This document shows positions 47,037 to 59,365 of a DNA stretch of 64,000 nt, piece by piece. The translations under genes and the position numbers were made by a program. This stretch comes from Antitrichia curtipendula (lineage: Eukaryota; Streptophyta; Bryopsida; Hypnales; Leucodontaceae). Location of the stretch: contig OX579633.1 in NCBI GenBank assembly GCA_951230915.1, forward strand, positions 5,678,145 to 5,742,144. Direction: 5' to 3'. The notes under the pieces are model-generated. The model saw nothing but the letters and a program-made list of their open reading frames with translations, did not search any database and was not told the origin of the DNA. How positions within the stretch are numbered: the stretch's first letter is position 1; every line of letters begins with the position of its first letter.

Positions 47037-50000
47037 TTACTCCAACATCTTGGTCCAGTCATGAGGTTCCCACATCTTTGCAAAATCTTTAGCATACTTT
47101 TCTTGGTCCTTCCTCGACAACGCCTGAGCGTGAAAATCCTCTTCTTCAATTTCTAACATCCCTTCTAGTACAACCCTGCCGAAATCCGCCTTGAATTTGC
47201 TCTCGTCATCAATCACATGAGCATAGCCTCCATTCATCCCAAACTCCACATGGAAATAGGGAAAGTTCTTGGGCACGGAGGAACGTAATCCTTTTGTCCT
47301 AGTGTCAATAAGCCTTTTCGCATTATGTTGAGACCACTCACTCTCTGCTTCATCTATAGCCTGCATTGAAATCACAACATCGAGTTAAAATCTGCAAAAA
47401 GTTACAATAAGGGCAAGAACATCCAAAAATGCCTTCCAAAAGCAAAATCAGCACACGTGAACCCTGACGCGCCCTGAAGTGCATGTTCTAGACGATAGAG
47501 AGAATCGGAAAAAGCAGAAACAATGCATTTTGCGCCTCTCGCTCTAGTCAATTCACAATTGGTCAAACATCAACTATCCGAGTTATTCTCCAAGTTGTTG
47601 ATCATAATACATCTTCACAAAACTCCAAATCGAGAGATGAGTTGGGGTATAAGGATTTGAAATCTGACCTTTTTGAAGTAGAGAGGTGCATCCTTTGCGA
47701 AGGAAGTTGGAATGGGGATACATTCCACAACGCAGTGGCGCTTCTGGCGTGCAAGGTGCATGGCTGTCTCCAAGAATATAGCTTCCTTCTTCTGCTCAGC
47801 AAACATGCGCACCAGGCATTTTTTGAAATTACGAAGCTCCTCCCAAGTGTCATCATCAACGTTGCGCGTAGCTCCGTCATGTTGCATAGGTACTATGTAG
47901 CAATGGCCATCTACAAGAGGTCGTCTTGGAGGTAAGGTGAGGTACGTGAAGTTCGCAATAGCCATCGTCAGATGCTTGGGTCTATTTACGTTGTCGAAAC
48001 ATAATTGACAACGCTCCGCTTGAGTTTGAATGCGATTGTAACTTTGAACTGTGGGGCGTTCTTTTGCAGGTTTCTTCTTCTTCTTCTCGGCTTGAGGACC
48101 TAAGTCGTCATACTCGTCCTCTGCTTTAAACATCTTGTTCCGACCTATCATTCCTGCCATTGCGTTGTCTGCGCTTTCCCTCCGCGATTCTAAAGTCTTC
48201 TTTCCCAGAGCCTCAAGTCTTGCCAGAACTTGCGACGGCGCAGACGTAGACTGCTTTTCTTCTTCTTCTCCGTCAGCTGGTCGCTCCCTAGGTACATTTG
48301 CAGCTTGCTTCTGCTGACACGAAAACAAATTACACAAGTGCTATAAAAGACAATATAACTGCAGACCCACAAATCAACATAACACACAGATTCTTCTCTT
48401 TGAAAAGCCTGAATAAAGGGTCTCTTATGATCCACAAACTCCATTCAATTAGGATTTTGTCCCACACAACAAGGAAACATAATCCTTAGGCCCTGCCCGC
48501 ACCAAGCAAGTAGAGCCACAAAGCTAAATGGAATTAAATTTAGATAACTCAACACTAAGGAAATTTAAGGTCTAACTACACACAAAATTTAGCTAATTGA
48601 CAGCACTTGGTTGGTACATTGTTTTCATTGCATATCAAGAAATGCCAAAAATGACAGGATAATTTGTCCTCGTACCTGAAGCTCGTCTGCTTCTTTATGT
48701 TTGCCTCGTAGTCGCAACTGCATCACTTTTGCGGCAATTTGATTACTACTTAAGTTCTGCATCTGCACAACAATACCTTCACCCTTTCGCTCAGCACCAA
48801 CCACTCTGGTAGATGGTGGTCCCATTACATTATTCACACCCGCATTAGGAGCATCCAGTTTTGCAACAGGCTCAGTAATTGCAGCATTTTCGACCTCATA
48901 TGAACCAGTCGCGTTTGCATCCTTGTGAACTTCCACTCTTGTGACCGACTTTGAAATAGTAGCTACACGAGCACTAGTGTCGGACTTGGCATCACCCTCC
49001 TTCACAGTCCTAGTGGTTTCTATCCTAGTTGTAAAAGTGCTCGTCACAGTTGAGACACGAGTTGAAGCGTTCGACTCGTCCTGAGGCATAGAAGAATCCA
49101 AGCTCTTCAAGAAAGTTCCATCATTGTTGAATTTGTTGTACGTTTGAGCGGCAGCCTTTAGTACAGCAGCATCTTCAGGTCTAATGCTTCCTCTATTTCT
49201 CCATGAAAGTTTTCGGTCTACCTGAGGTTCCCTCATGCGATTATCTTTGGCTTTGACATCTTTCAAATAATCTCTACTCCCTGTTCTTATTCTCTTATCA
49301 TCGGCATCCTCTCCTTCGTTGGTTTCTTCTTCTTTCGTCCCTTCCGAAGCTCGAGGAGCGTCGTCCGTGTTTTTTCTCGTTCTGTCTCTCTTAGCGTGCA
49401 CATGAGCATTAGCGTGCGCTGCTCTTTGGACTGAGACGCTGTTGGTCAATGAGGCTAACGATCCCCATCGCTCCTCAACAACCTGCGAAATCCAATATTC
49501 AGTCAATTTCTCAAAGAACATGTCAAGAGCATCAGGCATAATACACTAAAAATATTTGGCTAGTCCTATTTCGCCCCCACACATTAAATCATCACACAAA
49601 ACTACAACACAACCTCATCCAGCTTTCTCCCCTCTCGTGCAGCTTGCTCTTGTGCTCTTTTCAATGCTTTCATTCGCCAACTTGCACCTCCATCACCAAC
49701 ACCTGGAGGTGGCGGCAACCTCCCAGGACCTCCTGCACGCAAACCTCCCTTTGCTTCTTCAGAGGGCAGTCCTTTGCCATCGTTTTTCCAGTAGGGATTG
49801 AGTTCTTTAATGTTGCTGACCGGTGTCTGAAGGGAACACACAAAAAAGACGATGCACAAAATGAGACCCAGACCATACTCGAGGCCAAGCAACAAACCTC
49901 AAAAAGGATGAAGAACAGGTATAAATGGACCTTAAGCCCGGCAGCCTACCTCTGGTTCAAGACATAGCGCATCATCCTGTTTCGGAGCGGGTGGTCGTTC

Positions 50001-50722
50001 AGGTGCGATACTCATCCATTCTAAACCTGCTTCTTTTCTTTTACTCTCTTGCAATTCACGACTTGCCTTCTTGCTAGTAAGATCCTCTGCAGTAGGATAT
50101 CACGAAACATCAATACTAAGGAATTGTCAGTGGGAGGGTTACCACAAACTAGTACCCTCCCTTACACTTAAGTGCGTTAAACCCTGCCTATTTTAACGCC
50201 AGGCCTAATACAATAGACTAGGTTTTCTAAAACAGGTTCTGGGATTGGGTTCTCTACTAGTGAATACTAATTGTCATTAAATCATCAACCCTAGATATAA
50301 ACAACTCAACAACGGTAACACAACTTGATAAAAAATCAAAACAAAAATACCTGAGTCCTCAGATGACTTGTTGCTCTCGTCACTGCTATACTCCTTCTCT
50401 TCTTCTACTTCATCCACGTGCTTGTGCTTTGTTTTTCTCTTGTGGTCATCTTTCAACCCATGCTTCCGCTTCTCGTCTTTACTGTGCTTTGATTTCCCTT
50501 TACGATCATATTTATCTCCCTTCAATCCATGCTTCCGTTTCTTCGAAGTCCTTTCCCCCTTGCGCTCCTCATCGCGTCCCTATACCACCGATGTAGTACA
50601 AAGGTAAGTTCCCTTACGCCATGCAGATTGAGAAATTCACACATGAGTTGAGAGAGTATACTTACATCGGCAGCAGTGGCAAGCAGTTTGTCCCTGGGAA
50701 TAAAGCGCACGCCTTCCAACAT
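47037..50722 (-). CDS. CWF19-like splicing/lariat-processing protein, complete
   Basis: Seven leftward exons: 50722-50666, 50579-50351, 50086-49950, 49826-49614, 49482-48676, 48313-47669, 47360-47037. All GT-AG, phases agree, 803 residues. The N-terminus is the family's MLEGVRFIPRDKL; a Lys/Arg/Ser/Asp-rich stretch follows (KRKHGLKGDKYDRKGKSKHS). Then LEWMSIAPERPP, LNPYWKNDGKGLP, VVEERWGSLASL, a long disordered part and LRGKHKEADELQ. The conserved C-terminal CwfJ domains are complete: RCQLCFDNVNRPKHLTMAI, LVDGHCYIVPMQHDGATRNV, then ESEWSQHNAKRLID, FPYFHVEFGMNGGYAHVIDD and the terminal WEPHDWTKMLE. CWF19/Drn1 proteins are nuclear and associate with the late spliceosome and lariat debranching. 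Exon 6 has a CAGCAG acceptor, so one Gln may be optional. Start chosen at the ATG giving the family N-terminus. No lesion seen. Confidence 0.94.
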
Positions 50723-52058
50723 AGCGTCCAACGCGCCTCACTGCGAACAAGGTCTTTTGAATGCCCCATTAGAATGGCCCAGACGAAACCCAATCCTAAT
50801 TCTTAGGGTTACCAATCCGCTTTACCTTCTAGCGAATCACAACAAGGGGACAAAAGATGCCGAACTGTGAGATTTGAGCCAGTTCATCCCTTCCTAATAG
50901 TCGTTAGATTAATTCTCCCTAGATAAGAGACAATATACCGCTTCGACAGTCACATCTCATCGCGCCAACCTCTCGAGAATTCAGATTCAACAATGAAATT
51001 AATCCAGTTCGCCGCGGCTCAATGGAACTATCCACCTAATTCTAGACTGAGAGCTGTCATAATATAGACCTCAACCATAATTCCACCAAACCCTAGGCTC
51101 AATTTCCATGCAAGAACTAAAATCGAATTTGAAAGTTTCGTGAATCTGATGAATTGACATCAATATACTTAAAATTGTTGCAATTCGGACACGATCGCTG
51201 CATGCAGCAACTAATGAGAGCAATGAGGTGCGGAAAGCTTACAACAATGGCGCAACTCGTGTTGATGAAACTGCTGCAGGTGAATGCAAAGGAACGACCG
51301 AAAGCCAGTTGTTGTTGGAAGAGATTCCGGTTTAGGGTTTCCTCGCCAGGCAGATTGTTCGGGGCAGGCATGGATTATATATTTTTCAATTAATATGGGT
51401 CTCGTTTGCACTGGGGATGTCAGCGTTTAGACGACAGTGTGCTTGCAGGCGATATGGGAAATTAAGAGATTACACTCATTTTCCTATTAGTGCGCACGGG
51501 CCCAAAATTAGCCACAGAAAATGACAGCAAAAGGACGGACATGAACAAGCTCAAAGAGCGGACTTCCAAATTGACAGCCTCTCTAAACCAGCTCAGCGAC
51601 CTGTCTAAACAAACTCAAACGCTAATCACAGATAACCAATTGCAATTTCGTACTCGATCTCAAACAGAAGATAACGATAGTCCCGCAATTGCAGTACAAA
51701 ACCTTGAGAAACAACAACAAAGCAAATTGACCAACCGCGCAGTAAACCCTAACCTGAATCGCGACAACAGTGCACCGAACTGCTCGAAGTTGCTCCAAAA
51801 TTGCTCCTAGACGCCCCAAAATTGCTCCAACTTGCTCGAAAGCAACGAAATCACGTCTAGAGGAGAAGCGCATCGACAGATCGATTTTTTGGCGGAGGGA
51901 AGAGCATTCTAGGCTTCAGGGCTGCGAGAACGAGAGAAAGAAGACTCGACGGACGATACTCAGTCTCGTTCGTTCGTTTTGAGGACGACAGTCCACCCGC
52001 AGGAGATTTCGTTGCTCGAAGTGCTTTATAATCGCACCCTTATGAGCACGTGTTTTTT
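50723..52058. promoter_or_regulatory. GC-richer upstream region of the CWF19-like gene
   Basis: Contrasts with the AT-rich flanks; likely promoter and 5' leader of the leftward gene. A rightward 106-codon open frame (51490-51810) lacks any domain and is probably chance. Near 51780-51840 a TTGCTC-rich motif repeats. A promoter for a rightward transcript cannot be excluded. Confidence 0.4.
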
Positions 52059-52706
52059 TTAACCCCTAAATGCCCGAAGCACCAAATTTTGGTGTCGACA
52101 ATACTTTGAAGTTAAGTAAAATCTAACCAAGTTTCTATTTTTAGTATTTAATACTTTGGAAAAAAATGAAGTCTAATTTAGCATCAATGATTTGATTCAG
52201 AAAATGATTGTTTATGATTTTTCTATTCAAGATTTTGTGCAAGGGTGTACATTACAATCTTGACTTTCTATGGCTCTTGGAAAGGAGCCTCAAATACACT
52301 AGATCTTGGAGAAAAAATCACATTAAAAATTCATTTAAAAAAATTTGTAAAGTAGATTTTGAGAAGCCATAAATTGGTTGGGGTTATGCATGTTAGGCCC
52401 TTTATCCTCATATTTTTTTGGTAACCAACTTTTTAGATTTGATATGTGAAAATAGGATTGAAAGACTTCAAATCATATTCGCAATTTTAACACCCTCATG
52501 ATTAAACATTATAATCTTTCAATCTAAAGATGAATTGTTGTGTTTTCTTTTCCTATGTGATCTCTAAGATGTCTAGTTTCAATTTAAATGGTTACAATTC
52601 AAAAAAAATTAATACAACTTATCAAAATGTTGATTTTTTGTTCAATTTAGAGAAATTTCTTAGAAGCTCAAAGAAGGCCTTCTTCTGTTGGGCATTTAGA
52701 GGTTAA
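52059..52706 (+). mobile_element. TTAA-flanked element (type C), 648 bp
   Basis: TTAA at 52059-52062 and 52703-52706 enclose CCCCTAAATGCCCGAAGC and GTTGGGCATTTAGAGG ends. This is the most complete type C copy; fragments of it occur at 1-1000, 29816-30165 and 30971-31262. Non-coding. Confidence 0.87.
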
Positions 52707-53322
52707 GACTAAATAAGCTTATTTAGGTGGTGAGGGGCTCAATGTAAAAAATCTAAAATCTAAAATTAGATACCCACTTTTTAGAAGATTGTTTTCACAA
52801 ATTACTTTTGTATGGGAAAAAATTCCATCGATGATATTTATATCAAAGAGGATTTAGCTAGATTGAAATATAAAATTTTGGTCAATGGCTGAAAAATATT
52901 TAAAATTTAAAAAAATTGGTTTACTTGTATGTTTGCAATGTCTCTTCCTTCATCAATTTCCTATGGAATTTTTCTTAAAAGATAAATAATGAAAAAACAT
53001 GATATATCTCTTTCTTGCAACACAATCATCAAAGACAGTTATGCCCACCAATGTGAAGTCCTAGTTCTAGAAGAATATTTCTATTTTTTGAATACATTGG
53101 AATAAATTGAACATCATTTTCATAAAAAAAATGTATAGAAGATGCCAATAGATTATTGGTAATTGAAGATAGACAGTCTTAGATGGCGGATGTGTTTTGA
53201 GGATGTTCTAAGTATAGAACAATTTGTTGGATGGTAGCCAAGGCTTGGGGAGTTCTTCACCTAAACATAGTTGTTGTTCTCGCTTGTTCTTCCCAGTACA
53301 ACGTTGTTAGTTTGGTGCGGAG
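52707..53322. other. AT-rich sequence before the DNAJC17-like remnant
   Basis: No gene recognised. The last 100 bases are less AT-rich and may be former leader. Confidence 0.4.
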
Positions 53323-53815
53323 ATGGAAGAGGACTTGTATGTCGTGTTGCGTTTGGCAAAAGCCAAGCTGCAAGTGGTGTACATGCTCATTTGGAAGGCG
53401 TATCGCAAGCGGGCTTTGGAGCTTCATCATGTTGGTGACAATTCAACGGACCTTCGTCTTTTGATCAGGGAAATTCTATCGGTGTAGATACTTGTGAGTA
53501 AGATTTTGACCATCCGATTTTCAATTTTGGAACAATTCATGCGGAGAGAGTTGAGGTTTTGCCTCAAAGTTCTAATATAAATGCTTCACATGCAGAGAGA
53601 ATACTTAAAATTATGTGAATGTGCCTTGAGGGAGGTGTTCAAGATGATTTGGCAACTAAACTAAAACAAATTTTTGAAGAATTCAATGTTCTAGAAGATT
53701 TGGTGGTTAGGTCTAGAAAGTCTCGCAAGAAGCGCTCTGCGTTGATAGTCATGGTCACTAAGCAAGCAATAGTCAAAGTCATGGAGAATGTATGTGAAAA
53801 GTAATCTAATCCTCT
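53323..53815 (+). pseudogene. DNAJC17-like (J domain plus RRM) pseudogene
   Basis: From the ATG at 53323: MEEDLYVVLRLAKAK and WKAYRKRALELHHVGDNSTD, helices I-III of a J domain, but the essential HPD tripeptide reads HHV. The frame stops at 53484. At 53640-53805 a second open stretch gives LKQIFEEFNVLEDLVVRSRK, then KRSALIVMVTKQAIVKVMEN and a stop just before SNPLL, which matches the RRM of DNAJC17-type proteins. These are nuclear J-proteins linked to pre-mRNA splicing. Lost HPD, stops and missing 3' part show decay. The frames are adjacent to pieces of the CWF19-like gene. Confidence 0.75.
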
Positions 53816-53835
53816 GTTGGTAGTACATCTCTTGA

Positions 53836-54490
53836 GCTAGTGCACGCTAAGAGACACAAATCTAGAAAAAACATTGATGACGCTCCTCGAGCTACAAAAA
53901 AGACGCGATGCATGAAAAGCTCAAAGGAAAGAGGTCTTCAAAGAAACAAATTATTCTCCCATTGATAATTTTTTTGGATTGAGATTCTGTAATATTCTAC
54001 TAGAGAAGATCTTTACTAGCAAGAAAGAAAGTCAAAGATTGCAAGAGAGTAGAAGAAAAGAAACAAGTTTAGAATGGATGAACCTTGCATCCAAACGACC
54101 ACCTTCTCTAAGACAAGATGATCCGCTACAACTTGAATCAAAGGTAGGCTCCCTAGTTTAAGGCCAATTTATACCTATTCTCCATTTTTTTTTAGGTTTG
54201 TTGCTTAGCCTTGAGTATGATCTGGGGCTCATTTTGTACATTGTCTTTATTATGTCTCCTTCACAAACCAATCAGTAACACAAAATAATTCAATTCCTAC
54301 TAGAAAAATGATGGTAAAACTACAGTAAGCCCTTCCTTCGAGTAGTTGTAGTAAGCTATTTGAATCCATGTTGGATTGTCATTTGCTCTTGTATTTTACG
54401 ATTATAGAAATTTTGTTACTATAGATAAATTTTTACTCTTCTTTCAAGTGCATATAAAATTTCACCCTTTTGTATGGTAGAAAGGGAATT
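53836..54490 (+). pseudogene. Scrambled duplicate pieces of the CWF19-like gene
   Basis: Three blocks match the gene at 47.0-50.7 kb in opposite orientation. 53840-53888 matches the exon segment encoding VHAKRDRTRKNTDDAPRA (here VHAKRHKSRKNIDDAPRA). 53975-54320 matches the end of one intron, the exon for SKKASRELQESKRKEAGLEW (here SKKESQRLQESRRKETSLEW), the whole next intron, and the start of the TPVSNIKELNPYW exon. 54330-54490 matches its 3' UTR. The intron is kept, so this is DNA-level duplication, not retroposition. The first block lies downstream of the second in the parent gene, so order is changed and most of the gene is missing. Confidence 0.87.
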
Positions 54491-54724
54491 AGTAGACATA
54501 ACAAAGTTCTTCAATTGATTGACTATTTGTTGGTCTTGGATAAAAGGAAAGGAGGCCTACATTGATAGAATCTACATCCCTTGCATTCATCTGAACAAAT
54601 GTTTGAGAGTCTTGTTGGCCATTGTAATGAAGCCCCCACATTCTACGACATTGCAAAGAACATATGTTGCACGTATGCTGATGATAGCTATTATTGGGCA
54701 ATTTTAGAGTTTGCACTCCAACTC
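54491..54724. other. Possible coding remnant, unassigned
   Basis: 54519-54707 is an open frame without a recognisable domain (GKEAYIDRIYIPCIHLNKCL). It abuts the inserted element at 54725 and similar composition resumes at 55677, so a decayed gene may have been split. Confidence 0.35.
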
Positions 54725-55676
54725 TTAACCCCTAAAGGACCAAACACCGTTTTTTGACAACATAGCGTTTTTGGGCAGCTCACCACGAATGGAATTTTTA
54801 TTTTTTTTCTTTGAAATTTTCACACAAGATGTGGCCAAGAAGTAGCTTTAGGGCCCAACAATTTTCATAGCTTTTGACCACATGGTTAAAAAGTTATGGT
54901 ATGATATGTAGTTTTCATTGTTCGGCGGGCAGCCCGGGCAGAAAAAAAAAATTCTTTAAAAATCATTTTCTAGAGAAATAAAAATTTGAAATTGGTTCTC
55001 TAGATTTATGTGCACAAGGAAAGCTTTGAATCATTCCACTCTAATTTATGAGATGAAAGTTATGAGGAATTTTAGTTGTGGGTAGTTTGTGGGTAGTTAT
55101 GGAATCTCTACTTTAAAATAAACTTTGAAGTCCTTTATTTAACTCAATTTTCAATATTTTTGGAAAAAAATATAAACACAAGGTGTAGATTGTTTATTAC
55201 AACATTACAATCGTTTGGATTGGCATTTTTCAATTCCATAATTAAATCCTTAACAATTTAGTGTTTTGAATCATTTTCTACTTCTTTCTACTTACTATTT
55301 TTTTTCTATATATTGTACAATTCCAAATGATCTGAAATTTTTCAAGCATGTAGCTAACTTGCTTTGAAGAATGAATCCAAAGAGTTACCACCATTTTAGA
55401 CATTTTTTCATACAAATGTGACCATGTGAAGTGCAGCTGTCCGGTTTTTCGCAGGGACAAAAAAGGGGTTTTGTCACTTCAAATGCTAATTTCTTGCAAT
55501 CTACACGGTGGAAATTTCTGAAATTTTTTCCACATCTTCTCAAACTAGTTTACTACAAGATCCTACGTTTACATATGTCCAAAAATGTTTTTTTTCCAAA
55601 ATTTGGTACTTGTACTAGAAATGGCAGTTTGGGAGCGTTTTTTGTGAAAACATAGTCAAAAATCTTTAGGGGTTAA
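54725..55676 (-). mobile_element. TTAA-flanked element (type B, reversed), 952 bp
   Basis: TTAA at 54725-54728 and 55673-55676 enclose CCCCTAAAGGACC and ATCTTTAGGGG ends. Interior is the reverse complement of the 15 kb type (TTTTTGGGCAGCTCACCACG; TGCAGCTGTCCGGTTTTTCG). Non-coding. Confidence 0.88.
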
Positions 55677-57239
55677 AACATGCCCAATCAAAGGTGCTCT
55701 ACCAAACCATTTAGAAGAGATACATTACTGCTGCTAGAGTTTTCACTAGACAAATGCTTGCATCAAGTCATGTTGACTTATTGATTGTACATATTGTGTT
55801 TCGCATTCTCCTATGGTCACCATAGGATATCGCATCGGATGCCCAATTGGTGGCCTATTGACTGCATTGCTCTCAAGCCAAGGATGAAGGAAGGGATGAC
55901 TATGGAGGTTGTATTTGAATTGGTGTCAGAGTTGAGGTGCCTCAAATAGCAAAAATTGTGCTATGTGGTAATGATGTTGGGTTGTTGGCAATGGTGAAGA
56001 AAATACTATTGAAGTAGATCTATCAACTACAAATACTAGTGAGCAAATGACATCCAAGTGAAGATGATAATCGGTAGTGTGTTGTGGTTAGTGTTGGAAC
56101 TAATCCTCTACTTGTTTCTTGCTCTTTGACCGTCTGGCGTGAGGGTATCCAGACCAGGCTTATGACAAAGTATTTTTGCGGAGCAATGTAAAGTTCTCTT
56201 ATGGCAATGCTTGTGTGTTTATGTGTGGCATGCATCTATTTTATGACCTGGTTTTCTCTGGATTGTCAATGAACAACTTGATCTTAAATTGTCAGAGTGA
56301 CCAATTTAGCCTTGTTTTCTATCATCAAATGAAGGTAAAGCAACCTAAAACTACTCCCTTCCAATGTTGTACATATGTAGAGACAGTAATTACAACTTTT
56401 TGTATATACTTTAATTATATATCTAGAGTATTTGCAGAGGATTTTTTATGAGCTTTCTGGAATGGATGCTTGGATTCCGTCCGCAAGGATTAATTTTGCT
56501 TCTGTTTATATCTTGTTTCTTCATCTATGACTCATAATTGATCTTGATTTTATGACTTTCATGGTGTTTGGTTCCTTGGCTAGATGATGACTACCTAGCA
56601 TTTGAAATTTCAAGTATTTAGTTACCATACCATTTGTGTTGATCAAAGTTTTCCACCCCTTTCTATGATTCTTATTTCTATAAAATCCATACCATCTCCC
56701 TTTACAATATTGTTAATCATCTAAAGTTAGAGCCACAACATACAATTTGTCTATATGAATATAAAGAAGGCAATGATGAATGGATCGTCAACCTATGGAA
56801 CTGCAATTAGCAATATAAATTGGAATTTGTCCATTGAGCAGACTAATTCAATGAAGCATTGAATGAAGCATACCTAGAGGTCCAACCTCTTGGACATTGG
56901 AACTTTATCGTACATGTAATTTCAATTGAATTCTTCTCATGGTGTTTTCCTAGCTCCCGTGTTTATAGACATTACTAGGCTAGTATGAAGCAATAATGTA
57001 ACTATGACTAAAATTGCATAAAGAAGCAATTCATCATGGTTCCTATTATTATATCAAAATAGAATTATTAGATCTTGTTGGTAGTCAAAATGGGATTTTA
57101 GATTCTCTTAGAATGCATTTTTTGGACACCGTATGAATAAACTTCAAATTTTCAAAGTATTGGAAATAGATGTTTCTAAAACCAACAATAAACTTTCATG
57201 AATAGTAGGAATACAATCAGTACATTTTAGGCAAGAATC
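55677..57239. other. Sequence with possible decayed coding segments
   Basis: 55680-56340 has coding-like composition and short open pieces (for example QIAKIVLCGNDVGLLAMVKK around 55945-56005) interrupted by many stops. I cannot name a family. The remainder is AT-rich. Confidence 0.35.
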
Positions 57240-57820
57240 TATAGTAATTGGTTTCAAAAAGCGTAACCCTCAAAAGTGTTGAATGAATGTCTTTTGAGGA
57301 AACTTTGGGAACAAAGAATGCACCATGTTCCCCTAAAAAGATGATGCCCATGTTACAACTATATATGAATGAAATTTTTTACATTCATTCTCCAAGATGT
57401 GATCACATGTCTTCTATAAGGCATAACAATTTCAAATTTTATTTTTATAAGAAATTGAGTTACCATAAATCATTAAAATAAAAAGTGACAAAAAAATCAT
57501 TTCAAATACAAAATTTGCTTAAAAAGATTGAAATTTTTTCCTGAATGATCTAAATATATTAATAGTGTAGAACATTATGGGCCAAATGAAGCTATTGTAC
57601 TACTGTCAAATAAAAAAAATTGCAAGCCCTTTGACATCTAAAAGAGACAATTTTTTATTAATGTTAATTTCGGATATACTAACCATATAAGTAAAAAATA
57701 TTGTGCTTGTGTGAAAATGCTAAAACTTTCCGTTGAAATTGTTGTTTAGAAGGTCATTTTTGGACCTAGAAGCACTAAAAGTCTTTCTAAAGAAGTAGAG
57801 CCCAATAAACTTGTTTTGAA
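57240..57820 (+). repeat. Uninterrupted copy of a direct repeat
   Basis: Matches 61640-61996 plus 63082-63390 (GTGTTGAATGAATGTCT; GATGTGATCACATGTCTT; GTAGAACATTATGGGCCAAAT; GACAATTTTTTATTAATG). It shows the pre-insertion state for two elements in the other copy. Confidence 0.8.
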
Positions 57821-58760
57821 GTTAATGCATCATTATCTTGTAATTAGTGGGGATTAAAGTATTGGGAATACAAACTTAAACATGTTATTTGAACAATTCA
57901 ATTATTGGATTCATTAAAAATAAATAAAGAATTTTTAATTTTAGGATTTTAGCCCTATTGTAGAAAAAGTGAGAGTTTTACCCTCAAAACACCTTAGTGT
58001 TTAAGTGATTAAGTAGTGAAGTACATCAAGTGGAGTGTATTTTTGATGCATCATCTAAGTTGGTCTAAAGTAGAAGTGTAATTTCAGTTGAATTTTGGGA
58101 TATTCTGCAACATGCTTCTATATGTATTAGTTAAGGACAAGTCTATTTCATTATATACATTGTTCTAGTTTTAGCATTTTCCCTATCCCAAAGTGAGACA
58201 ATGTACATATTTATTTAAACTAGTTATCTGTAATTCAGATTTTGATAGTCCATGAGGGCACTACCTCTCTAGATTAAATATATTTGTCAAATACAATTTT
58301 AATTTGTTGAGCTTTGGACATGAATTATATTAATCTGGCCCATTGAGTGATCGTACTTGGCTATGTAAATAGTTGGAAAATGATAAAGTAATAACTTCTT
58401 TCTATCAAACATGTGGCACCAAGGCAATTTGAAATGCATGTCATTTGTGCAAACAACCAACATTTATTTGGTTGTTTTTGTATTTTGTTTTAGTTGGTCA
58501 TTTTTTGGCACAATTGAGCTCATGAAAGGTGAACATGTATATTTTTACAAGTTGTTTACAGCTCTACACATAGTCTTGGGTCCATACTAGCTACCCACAA
58601 AATGATGACCTTACACTTAACAATTGAGTGTTTAGCATTGCTTATTGAAAATGCCCTCAAAATTTTGTACTACTTTTTTCAATACTCTCAAACTACACTT
58701 TAAAAAAGGCTCCAAAACTCAAAGTTTCTAGGACAATAAGAGTGCAACAAACTCTATTTA
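57821..58760. other. AT-rich intergenic sequence
   Basis: No gene or repeat recognised. Confidence 0.4.
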
Positions 58761-59253
58761 AGGTAAAACAGCCCATTATGGACCTTTTACCCATTACGGA
58801 CCCCTAGGAATGACTCCATTATGGTTTTCTTTTAATGAATCATGGTTTTCTTCCAATGAATCAAATCTGCGCCACAATCAATGGGTTAGGTAACCCAGAA
58901 TGGAGTAATTAGTAACCACAATAGGAACTTCCAACTTTTTAGTGTTAATTCATTGTAGGAAGTGATTTTTTTAGGCCTTCTATTTTAGAAAATATTGTGA
59001 CCGTAATAGGTGAGTTAGATGAGTGTTATGGATATAATTTTGGTTGGTTTTGGGGTAGTCTATAGGCTCTTTTAGCCATGATGGACAGAATTCTTCAGAA
59101 ATTTATAACAAATTCACACTTTATCGAAAAAATATAATTTCAATTGCTCTCGTCATTTCTATCACTTGTCTTTGTGTGAGAAAAAAATTAAAAAATTTCA
59201 GTAATGACATGAGGACAAACCCCCCATTTGGTCTGTAATGGGCTGTTTTACCT
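58761..59253 (+). mobile_element. AGGTA-end MITE, 493 bp, TA duplication
   Basis: Ends AGGTAAAACAGCCCATTA and the inverted TAATGGGCTGTTTTACCT, flanked by TA (58759-58760, 59254-59255). The next bases also pair imperfectly (TGGACC against GGTCTG). Non-coding; same end group as 9837-10357. Confidence 0.87.
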
Positions 59254-59365
59254 TACAACTTGAAGAAATTGCTTCAATGACATTTGAGGAAATGAAGGTT
59301 GGAGATGTCATTTTTATATTGAAATCAATTGTCCACCATAAATCCTCAAAGGGTATGGGATAATT

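Noticed and set aside
51490..51810. 106-codon open frame upstream of the CWF19-like gene, opposite strand
   Set aside because: No domain or recognisable similarity; GC-richer leader DNA often holds chance frames. Not called as a gene.
54491..56450. A gene split by the TTAA element at 54725
   Set aside because: Coding-like composition on both sides, but too many stops and no recognisable family, so it is noted only as a possible remnant.
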